This document shows, piece after piece, positions 33,008-42,789 of a DNA stretch of 64,000 nucleotides. Below the pieces are notes generated by a model, which worked only from the letters and a program-made list of their open reading frames with translations, searched no databases and was not told the origin of the DNA. A program made the translations under genes and the position numbers. Within the stretch, counting starts at the first letter, position 1; every line of letters starts with the position of its first letter. Origin of the DNA: Actinoalloteichus_B caeruleus (GTDB taxonomy: Bacteria > Actinomycetota > Actinomycetes > Mycobacteriales > Pseudonocardiaceae); NCBI RefSeq assembly GCF_000718005.1, contig NZ_JODV01000004.1; one strand, 5' to 3'.

Positions 33008-33951
33008 GGGGTTCCGTCCTGGTTGCGGGTGTCGTCGACGACGGGCTCGGCGGTGGCGGGCGTGCCTGGGTCGAGGGATCCGTCGCGGATGGCGGTGATG
33101 ATGGCGGAGAAGTCCCGCGCCGGCCCGTCCTGGGCCACGAAGGCCGCGTAGAGTTCGGCGGCCCGCCGTCCGAGGGCGGTGGTGGTGCCGGTCTGTTCGG
33201 CGGCGGCCATGGCGAGGCCGAGGTCCTTGAGCATCAGGCCGCTGGCGAAGCCGCCCGCGTAGTCGCGGTTGGCCGGGCTCTTGGGCACCGGTCCGGGGAC
33301 GGGGCAGTTGGTGGTGAGCGCCCAGCACTGGCCGGAGGCGGTGGAGGCGACGTCGAAGAGGGCCTGGTTGGTCAGGCCCAGTTTTTCTCCGAGGGCGAAG
33401 GCCTCGCTGACTGCGATCATGGAGGCGCCGAGGATGAGGTTGTTGCAGACCTTCGCGGCCTGGCCGGCGCCGGATGTTCCGCAGTGGATGGCCCTGGCCC
33501 CCATCAGCCGGAGGTAGGGCTCGGCGGCGGTGAACGCGGTGTCCTCCCCGCCGACCATGAAGGTGAGGGTGGCGGCCTCCGCCCCGACGACTCCCCCGGA
33601 GACGGGGGCGTCGACGGCGGGGTGACCGGCGACGAGGGCGAGTTCGGCGGCGGCACGGGCGTCGGCGACGTCGATGGTGGAGCAGTCGAGGAACAGCGCT
33701 CCGGGGGCGGCGAGGGGCAGCACCTCCTGGTAGCAGTCCAGGACGTGGCCGCCGCCCGGCAGCATGGTGATGACGACGTCGGCGTCGGCGACGGCGGCCC
33801 CGGGTTCCTCCACGGTGGTCACGCCGGCGGCGAAGACGCGGTCCCGTGCCATGGGCACGGGGTCGTAGCCGACGACCCGCTGTCCGGCCCTGGCGAGGTT
33901 GACGGCCATCGGGCCGCCCATGTTTCCGAGTCCGAGGAACGCGACGCTCAT
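33004..33951 (-). CDS. mmsB: 3-hydroxyisobutyrate dehydrogenase
   Basis: A 315-residue NAD-dependent beta-hydroxyacid dehydrogenase that oxidises 3-hydroxyisobutyrate to methylmalonate semialdehyde. Rossmann motif FLGLGNMGGPMA at residues 5-16, the substrate loop DAPVSGGVVGAEAATLTFMVGG, and the catalytic lysine in GQAAKVCNNLILGASM. The ATG at 33951 overlaps the stop of the hydrolase gene. The C-terminus has about 20 extra unconserved residues. Confidence 0.92.
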   Translation of the reverse strand: MSVAFLGLGNMGGPMAVNLARAGQRVVGYDPVPMARDRVFAAGVTTVEEPGAAVADADVVITMLPGGGHVLDCYQEVLPLAAPGALFLDCSTIDVADARAAAELALVAGHPAVDAPVSGGVVGAEAATLTFMVGGEDTAFTAAEPYLRLMGARAIHCGTSGAGQAAKVCNNLILGASMIAVSEAFALGEKLGLTNQALFDVASTASGQCWALTTNCPVPGPVPKSPANRDYAGGFASGLMLKDLGLAMAAAEQTGTTTALGRRAAELYAAFVAQDGPARDFSAIITAIRDGSLDPGTPATAEPVVDDTRNQDGTP

Positions 33952-34991
33952 CGGGACCACACTCCTTCCAGCCTGGCTTCGTCGGAGTCGTCTGCGGTGA
34001 AGTAGGCGGCCACGGTGGCCTCGTCGACCTCGGCGAGGGTGGCCGGTGACCAGCGCGGGGAGCGGTCCTTGTCGATGATCTGGGCGCGCACGCCCTCGAC
34101 GAGGTCGGCGGAGCGCAGGGCGGCCCGGGAGGTCCGGTACTCCTGGCGGAGGACGGCCTCCAGGTCGGGCAGGGTGGCGGCCGACCGGAGTGCCCGCAGG
34201 GTGACGGCGAGGGCCGTGGGTGACTTGGTGTCGAGGGTGGCGGCGGCCTCGGCGGCGGGGCCGCCGTGGTCGCGGAGCCGCCGGAGGATGTCTGTGACGG
34301 TGCCGGCGGTGTAGCAGTGGTCGATCCAGCCGGCGTCGGCGGCGAGTGCGCTGGCCGGTGCCGGGGTGGCGTGCGCCTGGATGGCCTCGGCGGCGGGTGC
34401 CTGGGTGAGGGCTTCGGTGAGGTCGGCGAGGCGGTCGCTGGGGACGTGGTGGTCGGCGAGTCCGCAGTGGAGGGCGTCGGCCGCGCTGACGGGTGCCCCG
34501 GTGAGGGCGAGGTGGGTGCCGAGTTGTCCGGGGGCGCGGGAGAGCAGGTAGGTGCCGCCGACGTCGGGAATGAAGCCGATGCCGACCTCGGGCATGGCGA
34601 TGCGGGAGCGTTCGGTGACGACGCGGTGGCGGCCGTGGGCGGAGATGCCGACGCCGCCGCCCATGACGACGCCGTCCATCAGGGCGACGTAGGGCTTGGG
34701 GTAGCGGGCGATGCGGGCGTTGAGCCGGTACTCGTCGGCCCAGAAGTCGAGGGAGGCGGTGCCGCCGGCACGGGCGTCGTCGTGGATGGAGCGGATGTCG
34801 CCGCCGGCGCACAGGCCCCGGTCCCCGGCTCCGTCGACGAGCACGGTGCGCACGGTGTCGTCGTGCTCCCAGTCGTCGAGCGCGGCGTGGAGGGCGCGGA
34901 CCATGTCGTGGGTGAGCGCGTTGAGGGCCTTCGGCCGGTTGAGGGTGAGTCGGCCGAGGTGGCCTCGCACGGTACGGAGCACGTCGGTCAT
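33948..34991 (-). CDS. 3-hydroxyisobutyryl-CoA hydrolase
   Basis: A 347-residue crotonase-family hydrolase. GLCAGGDIRSIHDDARAG is the oxyanion segment, and MPEVGIGFIPDVGGTYLLSR carries the Glu and Asp that distinguish 3-hydroxyisobutyryl-CoA hydrolases from hydratases. The longer C-terminal part (SPTALAVTLRALRSAATL, DFVEG-like LVEGVRAQIIDKDRSPRWSP) is also diagnostic. It frees 3-hydroxyisobutyrate for MmsB. Starts at ATG 34991, one-base overlap with the dehydrogenase stop. Confidence 0.92.
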   Translation of the reverse strand: MTDVLRTVRGHLGRLTLNRPKALNALTHDMVRALHAALDDWEHDDTVRTVLVDGAGDRGLCAGGDIRSIHDDARAGGTASLDFWADEYRLNARIARYPKPYVALMDGVVMGGGVGISAHGRHRVVTERSRIAMPEVGIGFIPDVGGTYLLSRAPGQLGTHLALTGAPVSAADALHCGLADHHVPSDRLADLTEALTQAPAAEAIQAHATPAPASALAADAGWIDHCYTAGTVTDILRRLRDHGGPAAEAAATLDTKSPTALAVTLRALRSAATLPDLEAVLRQEYRTSRAALRSADLVEGVRAQIIDKDRSPRWSPATLAEVDEATVAAYFTADDSDEARLEGVWSR

Positions 34992-36130
34992 CAGGCGGCC
35001 TCCCGCAGCATCCAGCGGGAGACGATGACCCGCATGATCTCGTTGGTGCCCTCCAGGATCTGGTGAACCCGCAGGTCCCGCACGAGTTTCTCCATGCCGT
35101 ACTCGGTGAGGTAGCCGTAGCCGCCGTGGAGTTGGAGGGCCTGGTTGGCGATGTCGAACCCGGCGTCGGTGCAGAAGCGCTTGGCCATCGCGCACAGCGG
35201 GGTGGCGTCGGGTTCGCCGTGGTCGAGGGCGTCGGCGGCCCGCCACAGCAGGGTGCGGGCGGCTTCGAGTTCGGTGCGCATGTCGGCCAGGCGGAACTGG
35301 AGTGCCTGGGCGTCGGCGAGGCGGCCACCGAACGCGGAGCGTTCGGTGAGGTGGCGGACCGCTTTGGTGAGGGCGGCTTCTGCCCCGCCGAGGGAGCAGG
35401 CGGCGATGTTGAGCCGGCCGCCGTCGAGGGCGGACATGGCGATGCGGAACCCGCCGCCCTCGCCGCCGAGCAGGGCGTCGGCGGGCACTCGGGCGCCGTC
35501 GAGGATGACCTGCCGGGTGGGTTGGGCGTTCCACCCCATCTTGACCTCGTTGGGTCCGAAGGACAGGCCGGGGGTGTCGGGTTCGAGGAGGAACGCGGAG
35601 ATCCCGGCGGCGCCGGGGCCGCCGGTTCTGGCGAGGACGACGTAGACACCGGAGGTGCCGGCGCCGGAGATGAACTGCTTGACGCCGTCGAGCACCCAGT
35701 GGTCGCCGTCGCGGCGGGCGCGGGTGGTGAGCGCGGCGGCGTCGGAGCCGGCGTCTGGTTCGGTGAGGCAGTAGCTGCCGAGGGTGTCCATGCGGCAGAG
35801 GGCGGGCAGGTGGCGGTGCCGCTGCTGGTCGGTCCCGTACTGGTCGATCATGCGGGCGACCATGTTGTGGATGGAGACGTAGCCGGCGATGGAGGGGCAG
35901 CCGGTGGCCAGTGCCTCGAAAATGAGGACGGCGTCGGTGCGGGTGAGGTCGGAGCCGCCGACGTCCTCCCGGACGCAGACCCCGCCGAGGCCGAGTTGGG
36001 CCGCGGTGCGGAGCACGTCGACGGGGAAGTGCTTGGTCTGGTCCCAGTGGACGGCGTGGGGTTCGAGGTGTTCGGTGGCGAAGTCGGCGACCGTCTCGCG
36101 GAGCGCGCGTTGTTCGTCGGTGAGTGGCAT
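34991..36130 (-). CDS. Acyl-CoA dehydrogenase (isobutyryl-CoA dehydrogenase type)
   Basis: A 379-residue FAD enzyme. SYCLTEPDAGSDAAAL and FISGAGTSGVYVVLART are flavin and substrate contacts, NIAACSLGGAEAALTKAV follows, and the C-terminal QLHGGYGYLTEYGMEKLVRDLRVHQILEGTNEIMRVI is the family signature, with the catalytic Glu in EGTNEI or nearby. Best fit is the isobutyryl-CoA dehydrogenase (ACAD8) group, producing methacrylyl-CoA. Nine bases separate it from mmsA. Confidence 0.92.
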   Translation of the reverse strand: MPLTDEQRALRETVADFATEHLEPHAVHWDQTKHFPVDVLRTAAQLGLGGVCVREDVGGSDLTRTDAVLIFEALATGCPSIAGYVSIHNMVARMIDQYGTDQQRHRHLPALCRMDTLGSYCLTEPDAGSDAAALTTRARRDGDHWVLDGVKQFISGAGTSGVYVVLARTGGPGAAGISAFLLEPDTPGLSFGPNEVKMGWNAQPTRQVILDGARVPADALLGGEGGGFRIAMSALDGGRLNIAACSLGGAEAALTKAVRHLTERSAFGGRLADAQALQFRLADMRTELEAARTLLWRAADALDHGEPDATPLCAMAKRFCTDAGFDIANQALQLHGGYGYLTEYGMEKLVRDLRVHQILEGTNEIMRVIVSRWMLREAA

Positions 36131-36139
36131 CGTCGGTCC

Positions 36140-37648
<1,509 letters not shown>

Positions 37649-38418
37649 CTCTTCTTCCTGGCGCTGGATCGGGAAGGGGTGACGGGGCGTGGGGCCTGGC
37701 GCCCGCCACCGGGGACTGGGTGGGGTTGCGGGGCCGGGCTACCGGCGGGCCGGCGGTGGGGTGCTGCGGCGGGCTGGTCGACGAGGGCTCCTCATGCGGT
37801 GCTCTCCCTCCTCGTGGACGAGCGGCGGCGGTCCGGTGGCCGGTGGTCCGGCGCCTGCCAGCGTCGCCGGCTTCCGCCCTCGGGCGGGGCCGGTGGTCCG
37901 CGACGTGGCGTCGTTGCCGGTCACGGGGGTGGGGACGTTCCGGGTCGCCCCGGTTCCTCCCACCTCACGAGCTCCGTGGACACCATATAGTAGGAAGTCA
38001 AAGTATGTCGATAGCCCGGTGAGACCAGGACGAGGGCGTGTCCGTTGTGGACCATGTGCGGTGTCCCGGCTCGGTCGGGTGCCCCCGCGCCGACCTTGGG
38101 CGCCACCAGCACACGACATCCCACCCGCACTCGGCTTCTCCCACGCCGCGAGATCGACGACCGCCCGCTCGCGCCGATCCCGACGGCCTGGGGGCACCGG
38201 GGCGAGGATGGCCGCCGGGAGGGCGGGAGCGCTGGTGGCGGTGACGGGGACCGGTATGCCGCTGAAGACGATCAGGAAGGTGTAGCCGGCCGCGCGGCGA
38301 GCATCCGGGTGGTCGGCTCCTGCTCATCGGCCCGCCCGTGGTGCCGGACACCTTCCTCCTCGCGAACCCGCTGGTGACACCCACGGTCTCCGGCGGGACC
38401 AGAAGCACCGGACCTGCC
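37649..38418. other. Intergenic region between the valine operon and the PKS cluster
   Basis: About 770 bases without a supportable gene. An AT-rich island at 37983-38012 contains, on the minus strand, TCGACA and TATATG 16 bases apart, a fair -35/-10 pair that could drive the mmsA operon with a leader of over 300 bases. The remainder is GC-rich with short biased frames. Confidence 0.45.
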
Positions 38419-38448
38419 CCGGACTGGCCGTGACCACGGCCAGTCCGG
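38419..38448 (-). terminator. Strong terminator hairpin ending the PKS operon
   Basis: CCGGACTGGCCGTG and CACGGCCAGTCCGG form perfect 14-base arms around two bases, about 225 bases past the thioesterase stop. It is the best candidate for the 3' end of the long leftward PKS transcript and marks the left border of the cluster. No gene lies between it and 38673. Confidence 0.7.
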
Positions 38449-38672
38449 TTCGCGCTCCAGTCCCCCGGCGGGCGGCTGGCGATGTTTCGGAGCCGCTGGG
38501 AGCGAGGGTCCTGGCCGACCGGGGCGGGCACGCCGATGGGCGCAGCCGTTCCAGCCAGACGGAGGAACCCGAGCACCGGCACCCTGACGCGGGTGACGGG
38601 GTCGGGGAGCCCGCGTCCGGCTGGGGCACGCGGACCGGGGCGGGCCGCGCCCAGGTCCGGGCACGACCCGGG

Positions 38673-39410
38673 TCAGCCCAGGAGCGTCCCGGTCGCGGTG
38701 GTCACCAGTTCCTTGGCGTGCGGGACCAGGAAGAAGTGGTCACCGGGCAGGACCCGCACCGTGCAGCCGGCGCCGGCCTGCGCGGTCCACTCCCCCAGCT
38801 CCTCCTCGGTGGCCCTGGGGTCGTCGTCGCCACCGAACACCGTCAACGGCACGTCCAACGGTGCCTGCTCGGCGTACCGGTAGTTCTCGTTGACGGCGAA
38901 GTCCGCGCGCAGCGTGGGGAGGAACAGTTCCAGCAGGGCGGGTTCGGTGAGGACCTCCTCGGGTGTGCCGCCGATGCGCCGCAGTTCGGGGACCAACTCC
39001 GCCGTGCTCAAGGTGTGCAGGACCCGCCGGGGGTTGCGGCGCTGCGGGGCGGTGCGACCGGACACCACCAGGTGCGCCGGTGGGGTCGCTCCCCTGGCGC
39101 GGAGCCGTCGGGTCAGTTCGAACACGACCAGCGCGCCCATGCTGTGCCCGTAGAGCGCGTAGCGGCCGGTGAACTCGTCGCCGATGTCGTCGAGCAGGTC
39201 GTCCAGCAGCGCGTCGAGGTCGTGGTGCGCGGTCTCGGCCATACGTTCGGCCCGGCCGGGAGGCTGGAGCGGGCACACCTGGACCTCGGGGGGCGCCAGT
39301 CGACGCCACTCGGCGAAGGCGGCGGCGCCGGCGCCGGCGTGCGGGAAGCAGAACAGCCGGGGCGCGGCGCGGTCCGGAACCCCGAACGGCAACCAGCGGG
39401 AACCGGTCAT
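38673..39410 (-). CDS. Type II thioesterase (editing thioesterase of the PKS)
   Basis: A 245-residue alpha/beta hydrolase of the RifR/GrsT family: RLFCFPHAGAGAAAFAEW at the start, nucleophile Ser90 in YALYGHSMGALV, an aspartate in FGGDDDPRA and the histidine in LPGDHFFLVPHA. Such enzymes clear stalled or wrongly primed acyl groups from carrier proteins. In a line with carrier proteins that lack a cis acyltransferase it might also matter for release, since no integrated thioesterase is visible. ATG start overlaps the fkbH stop. Confidence 0.93.
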   Translation of the reverse strand: MTGSRWLPFGVPDRAAPRLFCFPHAGAGAAAFAEWRRLAPPEVQVCPLQPPGRAERMAETAHHDLDALLDDLLDDIGDEFTGRYALYGHSMGALVVFELTRRLRARGATPPAHLVVSGRTAPQRRNPRRVLHTLSTAELVPELRRIGGTPEEVLTEPALLELFLPTLRADFAVNENYRYAEQAPLDVPLTVFGGDDDPRATEEELGEWTAQAGAGCTVRVLPGDHFFLVPHAKELVTTATGTLLG

Positions 39411-40483
39411 CGTGTCTCCACCGTCAGGTACCCGGGCATGGGTTGCACCACCTCGAGGTCGGACTCGAACACCACGGAGTCGCCGTCGCGGGTGAGTTCG
39501 CGGAACCCGGCGAAGGCGTAGGTCACGTACATCATGCGGTTGCGGCCCGTCTCCACGAAATCCGCCCGCAGCCTGGCGCCGTCCTCCCCCGCCAGTCGCA
39601 TGACGTGGTTGAGCAGCACGGTTCCCACGCCACGTGCCATCACGCGGCAGGACATCAGCATCATGCGGAGGTGCCAGACCTCGTCGCCGCGTTCGACGAG
39701 GGCCAGGCCGATCTTGCCGTAGTCGCCGTAGCGGTCGGTCAGCGCGGCGACGAGCAGCAGGTGGTCCTCGGAGCGGCGGAGCCGGTCGAGTTCCTCGTAG
39801 GAGTAGGTGCGGCCGGTGGAGTTCAGCTGGTTGGTGCGGACGGTGAGTTCCTCGGCGCGTTGGAGGTCGGCCTCCTCGGCGCGGGAGATGGTGAAGCGGA
39901 GGTCGAGGGTGGCCAGGAACTCCTCGCTGGTGCCCTGGTGGTCCTGTTCGGCCTGGTCGCGGACGGCGGCGCTCTGGTACATGGCGCGGCGGTGCCGGGA
40001 CTCGTCGGTGACGAAACGGGGGTGGAACTCGTCGCGGCGCAGCACCTCGGTGATGTCGGCGGCGTCCACGGTGGTCACCTCGGGCAGCGCGAAGCGGACC
40101 TCCTCGCGTTCGAAGGGTTGGTCGTCGACGAAGGCGATGGCGTCCAGGCCGATGTTGAGGTCAGCGGCGATGCGTTCGATGGAGGAGGACTTGGGGTTCC
40201 AGGTGATCTTCGGGTGGAGGAAGTAGTGGTCCAGCCCTTCTGCTCGTAGTCGGTCCATGGCCAGGTCGGGGTCGTTGCGGCTGGCGATGGAGTGCAGGAC
40301 GCCGAGCTGGTCGAGGCGGCGCAGTTCGGCGACGACCTCGGGGCGGACGGTGACCCGCTCGTCCTCGAGCAGGACGCCCTCCCAGACGGTGTCGTCCAGG
40401 TCCCACACGACGCACTTGATCCGCCCGGGGCGGGAGGTCGGTGCGGTGGTCGTGGCCTCGCCGGCGGTCGGGGTGCTGGTCAC
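39407..40483 (-). CDS. fkbH: FkbH-like HAD phosphatase/glyceryl transferase
   Basis: A 358-residue FkbH family protein. The HAD nucleophile motif VVWDLDDTVWEG has Asp28 and Asp30; FVDDQPFEREEVRFALP is the third HAD motif. The C-terminal half (about 190-345) is the FkbH-specific acyltransferase-like domain with VRTNQLNSTGRTY and MMLMSCRVMARGVGTVLLNHV. Characterised members take 1,3-bisphosphoglycerate, remove phosphate and load a glyceryl group onto a stand-alone carrier protein. The GTG start at 40483 overlaps the next stop. With fkbI, fkbJ and fkbK it makes a complete set for a hydroxymalonyl-type extender. Confidence 0.93.
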   Translation of the reverse strand: MTSTPTAGEATTTAPTSRPGRIKCVVWDLDDTVWEGVLLEDERVTVRPEVVAELRRLDQLGVLHSIASRNDPDLAMDRLRAEGLDHYFLHPKITWNPKSSSIERIAADLNIGLDAIAFVDDQPFEREEVRFALPEVTTVDAADITEVLRRDEFHPRFVTDESRHRRAMYQSAAVRDQAEQDHQGTSEEFLATLDLRFTISRAEEADLQRAEELTVRTNQLNSTGRTYSYEELDRLRRSEDHLLLVAALTDRYGDYGKIGLALVERGDEVWHLRMMLMSCRVMARGVGTVLLNHVMRLAGEDGARLRADFVETGRNRMMYVTYAFAGFRELTRDGDSVVFESDLEVVQPMPGYLTVETR

Positions 40484-41631
40484 GGCGCTACCTCCCGGTG
40501 GGCGTGGTCGGCGATGGCGGTCTGCTGGAGTTCGGTGGAGCCCTCGATGATCTCCATGACCTTGGCGTCGCGGTAGAGCCGGGCGACCGGGGAGCGCGGT
40601 CCGCAGCCCAGGGCTCCGTGGACCTGGACGGCGTCGCTGGCGGCGCGGGCGGCGGCGGTGGCGGCGAAGTACTTGGCGACCCAGGTCGCGGTGATGACGC
40701 CGGGGTCGTCGGTGTCCCTGAGCCGCCCGGCCTCGGCGCACAGCAGGCGGGCGGCCCGCCGGTTGGTGATCATGTCGCTGAGCATGCGGCGGACGAGCTG
40801 GCGGTCGGCCAGGACGCCGTCCCCGGAGGGGCGGGTGGCGGTGAGGTCGGCGCAGGCTTCGAGGGCGGCCGAGATGATGCCGACGCTGCCGCTGGCGACG
40901 CTGAGCCGGCCGAGGTCCAGGGCGGAGGTCATCACGGTGGCGGCGGCCCAGCCGGGTGGGCCGAGCACGGCGTCGGGGCCGAGCCGGACGTCGTCGAAGC
41001 GGATCTCGGCGAGCATGCTGGCGCGGGTGCCGAGGACGCCCGAGAGGGGCGTGACGGTGACGCCGGGGGCGTCGGCGGGGACGAGGAACGCGGTCATCGC
41101 CTCCCCGGTGCCAGCGAAGACGAGGAGGAGTCCGGCCAGTTGCCCGCCGGTGATCCACTTCTTGTGCCCGGTGAGGATCCAGCCGTCGCCGTCGGGTTCG
41201 GCGCGGGTGGCGGCGACGGAGGTGTCGCTGCCTCCCTCCGGTTCGGTGAGGCAGAAGGCGGCGAGCGGCCGGCCGGCGGCGAGTCCGGGCAGCAGGCGGT
41301 CCCGCTGGCCCTGGTCGCCCCAGCGCCACACCGACCAGCTGACCATGCCGTGCACGGTGAGCAGGCTGCGCAGGGAGGAGCAGCCCCGGCCGATCTCCTC
41401 GTGGATCCGCGCGAGGGTGGCCGTGCTGGTGCCGGTGCCGCCGTGCTCCTCGGGGAGGAACGGGGCCCACAGGCCGAGTTCGGTGACGCGGCGCAGCAGG
41501 TCGTCGGGTACCCGTTCGTCCTCGTCGTACCGTTCCACCCTGGGGCGGATCTCGGTGTCGACGAAGTCGCGGACCAGGGTCGGGTCGGGTGCGGTCGGTG
41601 GCGCGGGTTCTCGGGTGTCGGCGGCGGTCAC
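40480..41631 (-). CDS. fkbI: FkbI-like acyl-CoA dehydrogenase of extender biosynthesis
   Basis: A 383-residue acyl-CoA dehydrogenase fold: FCLTEPEGGSDTSVAATRAEP for flavin and substrate, HKKWITGGQLAGLLLVFAGTGEAMTAFLVP, and at the end QVHGALGCGPRSPVARLYRDAKVMEIIEGSTELQQ. Its place between FkbH, FkbJ and FkbK homologues identifies it as the oxidase acting on the ACP-bound glyceryl-derived intermediate rather than on a CoA ester. GTG start 41631, three bases from the ACP stop. Confidence 0.9.
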   Translation of the reverse strand: MTAADTREPAPPTAPDPTLVRDFVDTEIRPRVERYDEDERVPDDLLRRVTELGLWAPFLPEEHGGTGTSTATLARIHEEIGRGCSSLRSLLTVHGMVSWSVWRWGDQGQRDRLLPGLAAGRPLAAFCLTEPEGGSDTSVAATRAEPDGDGWILTGHKKWITGGQLAGLLLVFAGTGEAMTAFLVPADAPGVTVTPLSGVLGTRASMLAEIRFDDVRLGPDAVLGPPGWAAATVMTSALDLGRLSVASGSVGIISAALEACADLTATRPSGDGVLADRQLVRRMLSDMITNRRAARLLCAEAGRLRDTDDPGVITATWVAKYFAATAAARAASDAVQVHGALGCGPRSPVARLYRDAKVMEIIEGSTELQQTAIADHAHREVAP

Positions 41632-41634
41632 GGC

Positions 41635-41895
41635 TCAGCCCGCCGTGGCCTCGGTGCCGGTGCCGACCCTGTCGACCAGGGCGGCGATGGCGGTGACCGA
41701 GCTGAAGTTCTCCCGGCGGAGTTCGTCGTTGGGCACCCGGACGCCGAGTCGCTGCTCGACGAACATGACGAGTTCCATCGCGAACAGGGAGTTGACGAAC
41801 CCCAGGGCGAAGATGTCCTGGTCGTCGTCGAGGGTGATCTGGGGGAAACGGCCGGTGATGAACTGGCGGACCTCGGCGCGGACGTCCTGGGCCAT
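41635..41895 (-). CDS. fkbJ: FkbJ-like stand-alone acyl carrier protein
   Basis: An 86-residue carrier protein. The phosphopantetheine serine is Ser36 in DIFALGFVNSLFAMELV, flanked by the normal four-helix pattern (LDDDQDIF, EQRLGVRVPNDELRRENFSSV). It carries the glyceryl group from FkbH through two oxidations to the finished extender unit. ATG at 41895, 27 bases after the fkbK stop. Confidence 0.93.
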   Translation of the reverse strand: MAQDVRAEVRQFITGRFPQITLDDDQDIFALGFVNSLFAMELVMFVEQRLGVRVPNDELRRENFSSVTAIAALVDRVGTGTEATAG

Positions 41896-41922
41896 GGGTC
41901 TGGGTCCTCCTGGGGTGGCGGG

Positions 41923-42789
41923 TCAGGGTTTGGCCGGCGCGGCGGCGCCGTCGTAGGTGTAGAAGCCCCGGCCGGTCTTGCGGCCGTGGTGCCCGGCGTC
42001 GGTCATGCGTTTGAGCAGCGGGCAGGGCCGGTACTTGCTGTCGGCGAAGTGGTCGTGGAGGACCTCGACGCTGTGCAGGATGGTGTCGACCCCGATGAGG
42101 TCGGCGGTCTCCAGTGGTCCCATCGGGTGGCCGAAGCAGCTGCGGAACACCTCGTCGACGGTGGCGGCGTCGGCGACTCCCTCGTGGACGAGGAACGCGG
42201 CCTCGTTGACGGTGAGCATGAGGACGCGGTTGGAGACGAATCCGCAGGCGTCGTTGACGGGGATGGCCTTCTTGCCGATGGAGTCGAGCAGGGCCCGCAC
42301 CGTGGCCAGTGCCTCGGCGGAGGTGTGTTCGCCGGGGATGATCTCGACGGCGGGTTTCATCGGCACCGGGTTCATGAAGTGCACGCCGACGAACCGCCGG
42401 GGCCGGCGGGTGAGCGAGGCGAGCCGGGTGATGGGGATGGCGGAGGTGTTGGCGACGAACACGGCGTCGGCGTGGACGGCCGCGTCCAGCCGGGGGTAGA
42501 GGTCCTTCTTGAGGTCCCAGCTCTCGGTGATGTTCTCGATGACGACCTCGGTGTCGGCGAGCGCGGCGAGGTCCTCGCTGGTGGTGATGCGCCCGAGGAC
42601 CTCCTCGGCGTCGAGGTCGGGGCCGCCGAGGAAGCGGGACATCCGGCAGTCGCGGTCGATGGTCTCCCTGGCCCTGGTGAGGGCGTGGGGATCGGAGTCG
42701 ACGAGCACGACGGGGTGCCCGTGGCGTGCGAGGTTCTGCGCGACGCCGGCCCCCATGACTCCGGCGCCGACCACACCGACGTGGGTCAC
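41923..42789 (-). CDS. fkbK: FkbK-like 3-hydroxyacyl dehydrogenase
   Basis: A 288-residue 3-hydroxyacyl-CoA dehydrogenase fold: Rossmann motif VGVVGAGVMGAGVAQNLARHG, NTSAIPITRLA, the catalytic histidine in FVGVHFMNPVPMKPAVEII, and the C-terminal domain NDACGFVSNRVLMLTVNEAAFLVHEGVA, GHPMGPLETADLIGVDTILHS. In FkbH pathways it oxidises ACP-bound glycerate towards the hydroxymalonyl unit. GTG start at 42789 overlaps the stop of the last PKS gene, tying extender supply to the PKS. Confidence 0.92.
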   Translation of the reverse strand: MTHVGVVGAGVMGAGVAQNLARHGHPVVLVDSDPHALTRARETIDRDCRMSRFLGGPDLDAEEVLGRITTSEDLAALADTEVVIENITESWDLKKDLYPRLDAAVHADAVFVANTSAIPITRLASLTRRPRRFVGVHFMNPVPMKPAVEIIPGEHTSAEALATVRALLDSIGKKAIPVNDACGFVSNRVLMLTVNEAAFLVHEGVADAATVDEVFRSCFGHPMGPLETADLIGVDTILHSVEVLHDHFADSKYRPCPLLKRMTDAGHHGRKTGRGFYTYDGAAAPAKP

